Source: Winogradskyella pelagia | Lineage (GTDB): Bacteria > Bacteroidota > Bacteroidia > Flavobacteriales > Flavobacteriaceae | Assembly: GCF_017581965.1 (NCBI RefSeq) | Contig: NZ_JAGEVF010000009.1 | Span: 1 to 64,000 of the forward strand | Direction of reading: 5' to 3' | Length of the DNA stretch: 64,000 bases | Shown: one piece after another, positions 16,784 to 27,189 of the stretch | How positions within the stretch are numbered: position 1 is the stretch's first letter | How the letters are laid out: each line of letters starts with the position of its first letter | Program-made: the position numbers and the translations under genes | The notes under the pieces: generated by a model | The model's database searches: none | Told to the model about the DNA's origin: nothing | Seen by the model: the letters and a program-made list of their open reading frames with translations, nothing else

Positions 16784-17239
16784 TTATTTATAGAGTTGTT
16801 TTACTATGATTTCGCAAGTTTTATCTATCAAGTCAAACACAAATTCAAAATCGGTCATATCTCCGTAATAAGGGTCGGGAACATTTTTATTTTGAACGTT
16901 TAGATTTTCATCAAGAAATAGCTTTACCTTATCAATATCTTCATTAGATCTGGCCAAACCTATAATATTAGAGTAGTTAGATTGGTCCATTGCATATATA
17001 ATATCGAAGGTGTCAAAGTCTGTAGCTTTAAATTGTCTTGCCTTTTGTTGGCTTATATCAATCCCCTTTAGCTTAGCGACATTTATTGAGCGGTAGTCTG
17101 GTTGTTCCCCAATGTGATAAGAAGCGGTCCCAGCAGAATCTGTATAGAAATTATCATCGTCTAGTTTAGACTGAAGTATCCCATGGGCTAATGGTGAACG
17201 ACAAATATTACCTAAGCAGACCATTAAAATCTTGGTCAT
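16784..17239 (-). CDS. low-molecular-weight protein-tyrosine phosphatase
   Basis: A 151-residue cytoplasmic phosphatase with a full active site: the P-loop CLGNICRS from Cys8 to Arg14 (C-x5-R) and the general acid Asp122 in VPDPYYG. The adjacent SAGT block (about 35-38) is typical of the family. It may act on protein tyrosines or on small phosphoesters. It begins 12 bp after the dnaA stop and is probably read through from dnaA. Confidence 0.93.
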   Translation of the reverse strand: MTKILMVCLGNICRSPLAHGILQSKLDDDNFYTDSAGTASYHIGEQPDYRSINVAKLKGIDISQQKARQFKATDFDTFDIIYAMDQSNYSNIIGLARSNEDIDKVKLFLDENLNVQNKNVPDPYYGDMTDFEFVFDLIDKTCEIIVKQLYK

Positions 17240-17251
17240 GATTTTGAGGAT

Positions 17252-18679
17252 TTATAAAGAGAGTTTCTTAGATAAATCTTCTACATACTTTCTAAACTGC
17301 TTGTCTGTAGAGGAGAGGTTGTCTACGGTTTTGCAGGCATGGAGAACTGTAGCATGATCTCTTTGACCTATTTGGGAACCAATACTTGCCAGAGATGCTT
17401 TTGTGTACTTTTTGGCAAAGAACATAGCTAGTTGTCTCGCTTGAACTATATGACGCTTACGCGTTTTAGATTGTAAGGTGCTGACATCCATTTGGAAATA
17501 ATCAGAAACTACTTTTTGGATGTAATCAATGGAAACTTCGCGTTTGGTATTCTTAACGAACTTTTCTACGATATCCTTAGCTAAATCTATTGTGATTTCT
17601 TTTTTGTTGAATGAGGATTGGGCAATTAAAGAAATTATAGCGCCTTCAAGTTCCCTAACGTTACTTTTAATGTGTTTTGCGACGTATTCAATAATTTCCT
17701 CAGGCATTTCAACGCCATCTCTATATAATTTATTTTTTAATATTGAAACACGAGTTTCAAAATCTGGAGTCTGAAGCTCTGCAGACAATCCCCATTTAAA
17801 TCGAGATAATAAGCGTTGTTCAATATCTTGCATATCAACGGGTGCCTTATCGCTTGTGAGGACTACCTGTTTACCGTTTTGATGTAAGTGATTGAAAATA
17901 TGGAAGAACACATCTTGTGTTCCTGTTTTTCCAGATAAGAATTGAACATCATCTATAATTAAAACATCGATGATTTGATAGAAATGAATAAAATCGTTTC
18001 TATTATTTTTCTTAACCGAATCTATATACTGCTGTGTAAATTTTTCAGCTGAAATATATAATACGGTCTTTTCGGGATATTTATCTTTAATATCTACTCC
18101 AATAGCATGAGCTAGGTGTGTTTTACCTAAGCCAACGCCCCCAAAGATTAAAAGTGGATTAAAAGATGTTCCACCTGGTTTATTGGCAACAGCAATACCA
18201 GCATTTCTAGCAAGCCTATTTGAGTCACCTTCTAAGAAATTTTCAAAACTATAACTCGGATTAAGCTGAGACTCAATTTTTACATTTCTTATCCCTGGAA
18301 TGACAAAAGGATTTTTTAGTTCTGGGCTTTTGTTATCAAAAGGTACATCAACATCTTGCGATTTAACCGCAGAACGGTTAGTACTTGGGATTTTTTCTGT
18401 AAAAGGTTGTGTGTTGCCATAAGTATTTTCCATTTTAATGACATACACCAATTTTGCATCTTCACCTAATTCTTTTGTAAGGGCAACTTTGAGAATTTTT
18501 ACATAATGTTCCTCAAGCCATTCATAGAAAAATTTACTTGGCACTTGGATACTTAAGGCATTCCCAGAAAGTTTAACAGCTTGTATAGGCTCAAACCATG
18601 TTTTGTAGGCCTGAGGTTGTATATTATCCTTAATAAATGCGAGACAATTATGCCATACAGATTGCGCTGTTATCTCCAT
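17252..18679 (-). CDS. dnaA: chromosomal replication initiator protein DnaA
   Basis: A 475-residue AAA+ initiator with the standard four domains: domain I (about 1-80, WHNCLAFIKDNI), a linker (80-135), the ATPase with Walker A at about 180-187 (GGVGLGKT) and Walker B at about 240-245 (IIDDVQF), and domain IV with the DNA-binding helix-turn-helix QRDHATVLHACKTV near the C-terminus. It binds DnaA boxes and opens oriC. The upstream region (18680-18874) is AT-rich but has no DnaA-box cluster. The phosphatase and RsmI-like genes follow. Confidence 0.98.
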   Translation of the reverse strand: MEITAQSVWHNCLAFIKDNIQPQAYKTWFEPIQAVKLSGNALSIQVPSKFFYEWLEEHYVKILKVALTKELGEDAKLVYVIKMENTYGNTQPFTEKIPSTNRSAVKSQDVDVPFDNKSPELKNPFVIPGIRNVKIESQLNPSYSFENFLEGDSNRLARNAGIAVANKPGGTSFNPLLIFGGVGLGKTHLAHAIGVDIKDKYPEKTVLYISAEKFTQQYIDSVKKNNRNDFIHFYQIIDVLIIDDVQFLSGKTGTQDVFFHIFNHLHQNGKQVVLTSDKAPVDMQDIEQRLLSRFKWGLSAELQTPDFETRVSILKNKLYRDGVEMPEEIIEYVAKHIKSNVRELEGAIISLIAQSSFNKKEITIDLAKDIVEKFVKNTKREVSIDYIQKVVSDYFQMDVSTLQSKTRKRHIVQARQLAMFFAKKYTKASLASIGSQIGQRDHATVLHACKTVDNLSSTDKQFRKYVEDLSKKLSL

Positions 18680-18874
18680 GCGTTAAGTTGAATTTTATTG
18701 TTAGTTAGATTAGCAAAAAAAAAGAGAATTGAATTCTCCCGATGTTTTGAACAAGGCAAATATGTGAACAAAATTCTTAAAAAAAAAATCAAATATTGTT
18801 GATTCTTAAGAAATATTTTCCCATGTTTAAATCTCAAGAAAAGTACAAATTTTTTCTTAAAAAACTGCATTTAA

Positions 18875-19282
18875 ATGTCATTTAATGAAACTGAAATAAG
18901 GGTCCGTTATGGTGAGACGGATCAAATGGGAGTGGTGTATCACGCTAATTATGCTGTGTATTTTGAGGTAGGCAGAACAGAATGGTTACGTGAGTTTGGC
19001 CTTAGCTATAGCGAGATGGAAGCAGAGGGCATAATGCTTCCGGTGATTTCTCTTAGTATAAATTACAAAAATTCAGCACGTTATGATGATAGGCTTAAAG
19101 TAAAAACTACACTAAAAAAAATGCCTACTGCTTCAATTGAGTTCAATTACGAACTATCCAAAATTAACGGAGAATTATTGGCAACAGGAAACACGATTTT
19201 GGCATTTATTGATATGAAACGAAACAGACCAACGCGATGCCCAAAATATCTTTTAGATAAACTGCAAAATTATTCGTTATAA
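18875..19282 (+). CDS. acyl-CoA thioesterase of the YbgC/FadM hot-dog family
   Basis: A 135-residue hot-dog fold enzyme. The signature RYGETDQMGVVYHANY at about 11-26 holds the catalytic Asp16 of the 4-hydroxybenzoyl-CoA thioesterase group. The next blocks (VGRTEWLREFGLSYSEME and PVISLSINYKNSARYDD) are typical. The enzyme hydrolyses acyl-CoA thioesters, and the chain-length preference is unknown. It diverges from dnaA across 195 bp and converges with the YigZ gene, overlapping it by 6 nt. Confidence 0.92.
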   Translation: MSFNETEIRVRYGETDQMGVVYHANYAVYFEVGRTEWLREFGLSYSEMEAEGIMLPVISLSINYKNSARYDDRLKVKTTLKKMPTASIEFNYELSKINGELLATGNTILAFIDMKRNRPTRCPKYLLDKLQNYSL

Positions 19283-19882
19283 TTCATCTATCTGAACACC
19301 GTAGAAGTTACTGAAAAGTTCATAAATCTTTAATGCGTTTCCTTTTCTGACAGATATTTCTAACAAACATTGTTCGGTTAGCGATTGAGTTATTATTTCA
19401 ACCTTGTTTTTCTTTAATAACCGAAGCACTTTGCTCAGGTTTTTGTATTCAAATCTTAGTCGATAATTAGTGTTAATCGTCTTTTCTATGATTTCACTCT
19501 CTTCAATGGCCATTTTAGCAGCAGTACGATAAGCATTTATCAAACCACTTACGCCTAATTTAACACCGCCAAAATATCTTATGACTACAATAAGGATATT
19601 GGTAAGTTCACTTGATTGAATCTGACCATAAATTGGCATACCTGCTGAATTATTAGGTTCGCCATCGTCATTAACCTTGTAGTTTGTTTGTTCTGTTCCT
19701 AATTGATAGGCATAACAGAAATGACCAGCATTTTGATATTCTTTCTTTAAATTAGAGATAATACTTTTTAAATCGGCTTCCGACTTAAAAGGGAATGCAA
19801 ACCCATAGAACTTACTGTTCTTATCTTTAAACAGAATCTGTTTGGAAGGCTTACTGATAGTATTATACGTGTCGTTTGCCAT
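19277..19882 (-). CDS. YigZ/IMPACT family protein
   Basis: A 201-residue protein. The N-terminal domain carries the conserved blocks KDKNSKFYGFAFP, AGHFCYAYQLG, NDDGEPNNSAGMPI and IVVIRYFGGVKLGVSGLINAYR, which define the UPF0029/IMPACT fold. The C-terminal ferredoxin-like part (about 130-201) is the DUF1949 type seen in YigZ. A role in translation regulation is suggested for eukaryotic IMPACT, but the bacterial function is not settled. It begins directly after the EamA transporter stop. Confidence 0.92.
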   Translation of the reverse strand: MANDTYNTISKPSKQILFKDKNSKFYGFAFPFKSEADLKSIISNLKKEYQNAGHFCYAYQLGTEQTNYKVNDDGEPNNSAGMPIYGQIQSSELTNILIVVIRYFGGVKLGVSGLINAYRTAAKMAIEESEIIEKTINTNYRLRFEYKNLSKVLRLLKKNKVEIITQSLTEQCLLEISVRKGNALKIYELFSNFYGVQIDEL

Positions 19883-20737
19883 CTAGTTTAAAGATACTAT
19901 TATAATTGAGACTAATGCCATTCCTATACCTAGCCAATTTTTTAAGGAAATAATCTCTTTAAAAATGAAAAGACCGCAAAGCGTTGAAAGGGCAACAATG
20001 GCGACGTTATTTATAGTGAAAATAGAGGAGGTTTCTACTCCGTCCATACGTAATGCGTTAAGCAGAAAGAAAATAGAGCCGTAATTGACCACTCCTAAAG
20101 CTATTCCAAATGGAAAAACATTTACATCAATCCTTTTATTTTGGGTTGCAGTTTTAAAAGCAACCAATAGTATACCAAGCAACGCAGCCATAGCAAATAT
20201 TGTTGCTGAAAATATTGGGATATTATCATCGGGTGCAAAGTAATTAATAGAGGTATCCACAACACCGGAACCAAAGAATACTAAAAAGGGTAAAACTAAA
20301 ATTGAGCGCTTGTTTTTTGTTTTCTTCTTAGAAGCGGTAGACGTGAGATACACAGCAACTAGTGCCAGAAATATTCCAATACTTTTTGCAAGTCCTATAC
20401 TTTCTTTAAACACGGTAATTCCGAAGATAATAGGGATTATAACACTCATTTTACTAGCGACGGAAGCTACAGAAAGCCCATTTTTTTGAGCTGTTAACGC
20501 CATGACGTAAAACATGGTTATAAATAAAAATCCTAACATTAATGAAGGAATAAACCAAGTGCTTGAAGTAAGTGTGCTGAACTCTATTTCGCTTTTTGAA
20601 AAAACGAACCCACATACTGCTGCTGTTAAATAATTGACAACAATGGCATGTAATGTATTAACGCCATATTTATCAAATGATTTAAAAAGAACAAAAATAG
20701 CTGTTGAGGATAATATACTTAGTAGTAAATACATCAA
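19883..20737 (-). CDS. EamA/DMT family transporter
   Basis: A 284-residue inner-membrane protein with about ten helices arranged as two EamA repeats (about 1-135 and 145-284). The first repeat ends with a proline-poor hydrophobic run plus TASKKKTKNKR, a cytoplasmic basic linker. The family exports or exchanges small metabolites such as amino acids, and no substrate can be assigned. Its start overlaps the HAD gene stop by 4 nt and its stop touches the YigZ start, so the three genes form one unit with ribD upstream. Confidence 0.88.
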   Translation of the reverse strand: MMYLLLSILSSTAIFVLFKSFDKYGVNTLHAIVVNYLTAAVCGFVFSKSEIEFSTLTSSTWFIPSLMLGFLFITMFYVMALTAQKNGLSVASVASKMSVIIPIIFGITVFKESIGLAKSIGIFLALVAVYLTSTASKKKTKNKRSILVLPFLVFFGSGVVDTSINYFAPDDNIPIFSATIFAMAALLGILLVAFKTATQNKRIDVNVFPFGIALGVVNYGSIFFLLNALRMDGVETSSIFTINNVAIVALSTLCGLFIFKEIISLKNWLGIGMALVSIIIVSLN

Positions 20738-21351
20738 AATAAGTCCTTTTTGATATCAAATAAATGAATAACATCTTCAGTGCGCTCATCAATGTTCCAA
20801 ACGTGTAAACCCATTTGGCTAGCACTTTTAGTGTTTTCATACGTATCATCAATGAACAAACATTCCTTAGGAATTAAATTATGTTCATTGAGGACAAATT
20901 CAAAAATATCTTTATTAGGTTTTCTTTTTTTTATTTCATGCGATAAATAAAAACCATTAAAACAAGCTTTGAACTCCTCATAGAATGGCACGTTGTTTTT
21001 AACGGACTCTATATGTAGTTCATTGGTATTACTAAGTAAAATCAATGAAAAATCTTTTTTTTCCTTTAGGTCTTTCAAAAATTTTAAACGATACTCTGGA
21101 AAATCTCTCAAAATATAGTTCCAAGCCTCAACAATCTTTTTTTCGTCTAAATTTTTAAATTTATTATTGTAGAAGTCAATAAATTCGATAGTAGTAATTT
21201 GCCCTGTTTCGTAAGCTATATTGGTTAAAAGGATGTCGTCTTCAAAATATTCCATTTGAAATAATTGAAGTGCATTGGTCATGGCACCATCCTTGTCTAA
21301 GTTGATAAAGACATCTCCAAAATCGAAAATAATACTCTTAATTTTGCTCAT
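20734..21351 (-). CDS. HAD family phosphatase
   Basis: A 205-residue HAD hydrolase. Motif I is IIFDFGDVFINL with nucleophile Asp10; motif II Ser/Thr is in LILLSNTNELH at about 104-114; the motif III lysine is near KRKPNKDIFEF; and motif IV is ECLFIDDTYENT with the acidic pair at about 167-169. The arrangement matches the YihX-like subgroup, which dephosphorylates sugar phosphates or nucleotides. It overlaps ribD by 14 nt. The phosphatase that acts between the RibD and RibH steps of riboflavin synthesis is a HAD enzyme in some bacteria, so a riboflavin role is possible but unproven. Confidence 0.88.
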   Translation of the reverse strand: MSKIKSIIFDFGDVFINLDKDGAMTNALQLFQMEYFEDDILLTNIAYETGQITTIEFIDFYNNKFKNLDEKKIVEAWNYILRDFPEYRLKFLKDLKEKKDFSLILLSNTNELHIESVKNNVPFYEEFKACFNGFYLSHEIKKRKPNKDIFEFVLNEHNLIPKECLFIDDTYENTKSASQMGLHVWNIDERTEDVIHLFDIKKDLF

Positions 21352-22342
21352 AAATCTTTAAAGTATCGTTTAGATAGTTATGTGATGAAATAAGTTTACC
21401 GTAGAATTCTGGCGCTTTTGTTCCATTTTTAAACTCTCCCGTTCCTTTAAAAACTCGAGCCTCGTCCCATAGGCCTTCATCAATAAAACTCTGTAAGGTT
21501 GTGGTGCCGCCCTCGATGATTATAGAATTAACATCATTGTTGAACAAGTAATTGCAAACTTGTGCGGCTACAGGTTGCTTAAAATCAATAATATCCTCGT
21601 TCAATAAAACGGTAGTAGCTTCATTGTTTCTAATTTGGAAGTCGGTCATATTAATATCAGAAGTTCCTAGAATATAGCGTGTTGGGTTATTACCGTGCCA
21701 ATCTCTTACTGTTAAACTAGGATTATCCGCCATAACCGTTTTAGTACCTACAAGAATAGCCTGCTCTTCAGCGCGCCATTTATGAACAAGCTGACGTGAA
21801 TATCCATTTGTTATCCAAACAGGGTTTTGTTCTTTTTTTTCTATTGGAGCAATGAATCCGTCCGATGTTTCTGCCCACTTTAATATTATGTAGGGGCGCT
21901 TTTTATTTACAAATGTAAAAAAACGTCTATGATGTTTTTTGCATTCTTCATTTAATATGCCAACCATAACATCACATCCGGCAGATTTTAGTTTTTCAAT
22001 ACCTCTTCCTGCCACTGTGGGATTGTCGTCCATACATCCTATGACTATTCTTGGGATTCTTTTTTCTAGTATTAAATCGCTGCAGGGTGGTGTTTTTCCG
22101 AAATGACTACATGGTTCAAGCGTTACATAAAGCGTAGCTTTTTCCAATGCATCCTTGTACTTTACTGAATTAATGGCATTAACCTCGGCATGAGGTCCTC
22201 CATAAGGACTTGTAAATCCTTCGCCAATGATTTCATTATTTAAGACAATTACCGAGCCTACCATAGGATTAGGACGCGTTGAGCCAAGGCCATTTGTTCC
22301 AATTTGCAAACAGCGATGTATATATTTTTCGTCTTGTGTCAA
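21338..22342 (-). CDS. ribD: bifunctional riboflavin biosynthesis protein RibD
   Basis: A 334-residue fusion. The N-terminal pyrimidine deaminase has the zinc ligands His51 (HAE, with Glu53), Cys78 and Cys87 (PCSHFGKTPPC). The C-terminal domain is the reductase that uses NADPH to open the ribose ring, with KWAETSDGFI at about 157-166, MADNPSLTVRD, and IIIEGG near 277. Together they give 5-amino-6-ribitylamino-uracil phosphate from the GTP cyclohydrolase II product. No other rib gene is adjacent, but a HAD phosphatase overlaps downstream. Confidence 0.96.
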   Translation of the reverse strand: MTQDEKYIHRCLQIGTNGLGSTRPNPMVGSVIVLNNEIIGEGFTSPYGGPHAEVNAINSVKYKDALEKATLYVTLEPCSHFGKTPPCSDLILEKRIPRIVIGCMDDNPTVAGRGIEKLKSAGCDVMVGILNEECKKHHRRFFTFVNKKRPYIILKWAETSDGFIAPIEKKEQNPVWITNGYSRQLVHKWRAEEQAILVGTKTVMADNPSLTVRDWHGNNPTRYILGTSDINMTDFQIRNNEATTVLLNEDIIDFKQPVAAQVCNYLFNNDVNSIIIEGGTTTLQSFIDEGLWDEARVFKGTGEFKNGTKAPEFYGKLISSHNYLNDTLKIYEQN

Positions 22343-22363
22343 TTACAGTTTTATTTTAATAAG

Positions 22364-22798
22364 TTATGTGTTATTAATTGTGGAGGAAGAACTATATCAT
22401 AGAATATTGTAATCAATCTCCCCGAGATATTGCACTTTAAGTTCTCTATTAAAAAGGCTATTAATTCAATCATCTAAATTACGCAATTTAATTATGCTAT
22501 CTATTGGTATCGTAACATTCAATGGTACATTAAATTTAGTTGCTGCAGGAACACTGAATTCATCTGATTTTATTTGTGCGACTTCCTGATCATTGATATA
22601 GATTTTTAAGTCATCTGGTTTTAGGGTACCGCCAAGGTCATTTGGGTTTTTAAATAGAGCGTCGGCGTGCAATGTAAACCCTTTGGTATTGGTGTTTGAA
22701 ACCGCAAGATTTTGTATACTTACGAATTCTGGTTTTTTAATCAAAGTACGGTTTAATAGGAGTGCAAATATAATGACAAGTAATATTGGCTTTCACAT
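22364..22798 (-). pseudogene. LEA type 2 family lipoprotein, broken by three in-frame TGA codons
   Basis: One continuous reading frame of 144 codons recovers a LEA type 2 (NDR1/HIN1-like) protein of normal length, but TGA interrupts it at codon 2 (22793-22795), after residue pair DD (22466-22468) and near the C-terminus (22397-22399). The core reads VSIQNLAVSN, then HADALFKNPNDLGGTLK, with the last part INSLFNRELKVQYLGEIDY still clearly of the family. The N-terminus is a good signal peptide (KPILLVIIFALLL), but the lipobox Cys is Arg (NRT, CGT for TGT). An open piece from TTG 22744 would encode 92 residues lacking the signal. Decay is the simplest reading; sequencing error or TGA recoding cannot be excluded by eye. 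Confidence 0.8.
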
Positions 22799-22863
22799 AC
22801 TTTAAAATGACTTAAATACGTATATTCATACCGAAAAAAACAAAATAGAAAATAGATAAATTA

Positions 22864-23355
22864 GTGAGTAAAGATACTATCGTTATTCGAAAGATTGAAC
22901 CAACTGACAATTCTAAAACTGCTAGTGCCATTCGTTCTGTACTAATTGAAATGGGAGTACCTAAAGTAGGAACGGCCTACGAGGACAAATCTTTGGATTG
23001 TATGTATGAAACTTACGATATGCCAAAAAAGGTTTATTTTGTAGTAACAGATGGGAAAAATATTCTTGGAGGGGCGGGTATATCTCCTTTAGATAAGTAT
23101 AACGGTAATATATGCGAATTGCAGAAAATGTATTTTAGGCCAGAAGCTAGGGGAAAAGGAATTGGCTCTAAAATGATGGCTAAATGTTTGGGCTTTGCCA
23201 AAGATAACGGGTTTGAAAAATGTTATTTAGAAACCATGCCTTACATGGATGATGCTCGTAAATTGTACCGTAAAGTTGGATTTGAGACTATTGACGCTCC
23301 TATGGGTGATACAGGCCATTATTCTTGCACGGTTTGGATGCTTAAAGACTTATAA
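22864..23355 (+). CDS. GNAT family N-acetyltransferase
   Basis: A 163-residue acetyltransferase starting at GTG 22864. The acetyl-CoA binding loop RPEARGKGIGSKMMAKCL is at about 97-114, preceded by the strand LQKMYF and followed by CYLETMPYM and a YRKVGFE motif. Similar small GNATs in Bacteroidota are unassigned. It lies 2 nt before the likely TTG start of prmC, so the two are probably co-transcribed. That may hint at a role in protein modification, but the link is positional only. Confidence 0.87.
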   Translation: MSKDTIVIRKIEPTDNSKTASAIRSVLIEMGVPKVGTAYEDKSLDCMYETYDMPKKVYFVVTDGKNILGGAGISPLDKYNGNICELQKMYFRPEARGKGIGSKMMAKCLGFAKDNGFEKCYLETMPYMDDARKLYRKVGFETIDAPMGDTGHYSCTVWMLKDL

Positions 23356-23357
23356 GA

Positions 23358-24236
23358 TTGAAAATCTCTGATGTTAAATTTCGATTTCATAACGATTTAG
23401 ATCCTGTCTACGGCAAGGATGAAGTCGCAAGTTTGTTCTATTTGGCAACGGAACGGTATTTAAATAAAGGCCGAGTTGATTTTGCTTTAGAGCCCAATTA
23501 TTTTTTAAAAGAACCTGATGTACGAATTTTATTGGATGTTCTTTTACAATTAAAAAAGCAAAAGCCTATTCAGTACATTCTTGGCCAAACTGAATTTTTT
23601 GGCCTAACATTTAAGGTAAATCAGCATGTGCTTGTTCCAAGGCCAGAAACTGAGGAGCTCGTAGCGCTTATTCTCAAAGACATAAACCCTAAAACGGAGG
23701 AACCTATAAAGATATTAGATGTTGGTACAGGCTCAGGATGTATTGCCATTAGCTTAGCAAAATATCTGCCCAATGCTAAATTATATGCCTTAGACATTTC
23801 GAAAGCGGCTCTAGAAATGGCGCAGCAAAATACCAAACTAAATAATGTTGATATCACTTTTATTGAGGCAGATATTCTCAATTCTACTTGTCATTATGAG
23901 GTTGCCTCAGAATATAAATTTGATATTATTGTCTCAAATCCACCCTATGTGCGCCATCTCGAAATGCAAGAGATGAAGCCTAATGTTTTAGATAATGAGC
24001 CACATCTAGCATTATTTGTTACCGATAGCGACCCTTTGTTGTTTTATAAGAACATTAAAGAATTTGCCATTAAACGGCTTTTGCCAAATGGCAAAATTTA
24101 CTTAGAAATCAATCAGTATTTAGGTAAAGAAACAATGAATATTTTCCAACAAAATTATTTTGAAGAAGTGAACTTATTACAGGATTTTAATGGCAATGAT
24201 CGCTTTATTGTTGCCAAACGAAACGGCATGGGATAG
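23358..24236 (+). CDS. prmC: peptide chain release factor N5-glutamine methyltransferase
   Basis: A 292-residue class I methyltransferase that methylates the GGQ glutamine of RF1 and RF2. It starts at TTG 23358, directly after the GNAT stop. The N-terminal helical domain is followed by PRPETEELV at about 94-102, SAM motif I DVGTGSGCIA at 121-130, and the catalytic NPPY at 194-197 (SNPPYVRH). The length is normal for the family. Confidence 0.95.
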   Translation: MKISDVKFRFHNDLDPVYGKDEVASLFYLATERYLNKGRVDFALEPNYFLKEPDVRILLDVLLQLKKQKPIQYILGQTEFFGLTFKVNQHVLVPRPETEELVALILKDINPKTEEPIKILDVGTGSGCIAISLAKYLPNAKLYALDISKAALEMAQQNTKLNNVDITFIEADILNSTCHYEVASEYKFDIIVSNPPYVRHLEMQEMKPNVLDNEPHLALFVTDSDPLLFYKNIKEFAIKRLLPNGKIYLEINQYLGKETMNIFQQNYFEEVNLLQDFNGNDRFIVAKRNGMG

Positions 24237-24318
24237 GGAGATGTTAAAATTAGTGTATGCTCTTAAAGATTTTATCATCTTTAAGTGTTTGTATCTTTAT
24301 ACAATAAAAGGAATATAA

Positions 24319-26334
<2,016 letters not shown>

Positions 26335-26403
26335 ATTCTTACAAAAAAATGCACTTTTTATCGATAAAAAGATAATTTTTACCGTTTAATTGCAAAATAA
26401 TTT

Positions 26404-26411
26404 TATATTTG
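26404..26411 (+). promoter_or_regulatory. promoter -7 element for the orphan membrane protein gene
   Basis: TATATTTG matches TAnnTTTG exactly, 22 bp before the ATG at 26434. The A/T-rich tract upstream offers TTTT near the -33 distance. Confidence 0.5.
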
Positions 26412-26433
26412 GTGCTTAATTAAGGACGAATAA

Positions 26434-27171
26434 ATGCTAATTAGTAATGTTATAAAAATACTGCTCTTGCTATTAGGAGGGGTTTTTATTGTGCTTCAGG
26501 GATTAGGCTTCGAATTTGAAGGGTCTATCGTTTGCGCAGTAATATTCGTATTATTAGCAACCCTCTATTGCGTATACTCAGAAAATAAATCGAAATATTT
26601 CTTTTGGTTTCTAGTAACTTTTGCAGTTGCTCAATTGGTTGGATTGAGTTCTTATTTTGGACCCGAATATGATATAGATGAGACTGACTATTTTTATTTT
26701 GCTTCTAACGGTTTATATATTTTGTCCTACGTCTTTCTAATCAGTCGTATTTTGGGAGATTTAAGCTTTAAAACTATAGTAACGCAATTCTATGTGCCAA
26801 TAATTATATTATTAGTTCTAGATATTTTTTGTGTAATCTTGGTAACGGCTACGACCGAAAATGTTTTAACAATTTATGAATATTCTTTAGAGTTTGTCTA
26901 CAATGTCGTAATAATGGCCTTGTTATCTGTAGCGCTTATTAATTATATGTACAGAAATGACAATAAGTCTATGCTGTTTCTATTGGGTTCAATTTTAATT
27001 GTTTTTTCAGAGATAATCCAGCTGACTTACTATTATGTTTTAGAGGATAACAATTTGGGCTTTATTTACTCTACCTTTCTCGTAGCAGCCTTTCTGTTTT
27101 TTTACTTACAGTCTCAAAAAGAATATACAGGACCAGTTCCAGCCTTTACTGATGAGCAATTAAACGTCTAA
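26434..27171 (+). CDS. orphan multi-pass membrane protein
   Basis: I do not recognise this 245-residue protein. It has about eight hydrophobic helices (roughly at 6-24, 32-48, 56-73, 88-107, 119-139, 150-170, 179-198 and 210-228), short loops, an acidic periplasmic-type loop EYDIDETDYFYFASNG at about 78-93, and a short hydrophilic tail. The helix count and compact loops resemble YhhN-like or 7TM sensor modules, but no kinase, GGDEF or catalytic part follows. It has its own likely promoter and the next gene is convergent. Confidence 0.6.
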   Translation: MLISNVIKILLLLLGGVFIVLQGLGFEFEGSIVCAVIFVLLATLYCVYSENKSKYFFWFLVTFAVAQLVGLSSYFGPEYDIDETDYFYFASNGLYILSYVFLISRILGDLSFKTIVTQFYVPIIILLVLDIFCVILVTATTENVLTIYEYSLEFVYNVVIMALLSVALINYMYRNDNKSMLFLLGSILIVFSEIIQLTYYYVLEDNNLGFIYSTFLVAAFLFFYLQSQKEYTGPVPAFTDEQLNV

Positions 27172-27189
27172 TTTAAACAATGACTTAAC

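Noticed and set aside
18670..18870. A 66-residue frame upstream of dnaA (minus)
   Set aside because: It is built of Phe/Leu/Lys from A/T runs, overlaps the dnaA start and the divergent promoter region, and matches no family.
18680..18874. Chromosomal origin next to dnaA
   Set aside because: The region is AT-rich but I see no cluster of DnaA boxes (TTATNCACA) on either strand; in Bacteroidota the origin is often not beside dnaA.
22364..22798. Programmed TGA read-through (selenocysteine or tryptophan) in the LEA gene
   Set aside because: A TGA directly after the initiator and the loss of the lipobox Cys point to decay; no recoding element was seen and neighbouring genes use TGA as a normal stop.
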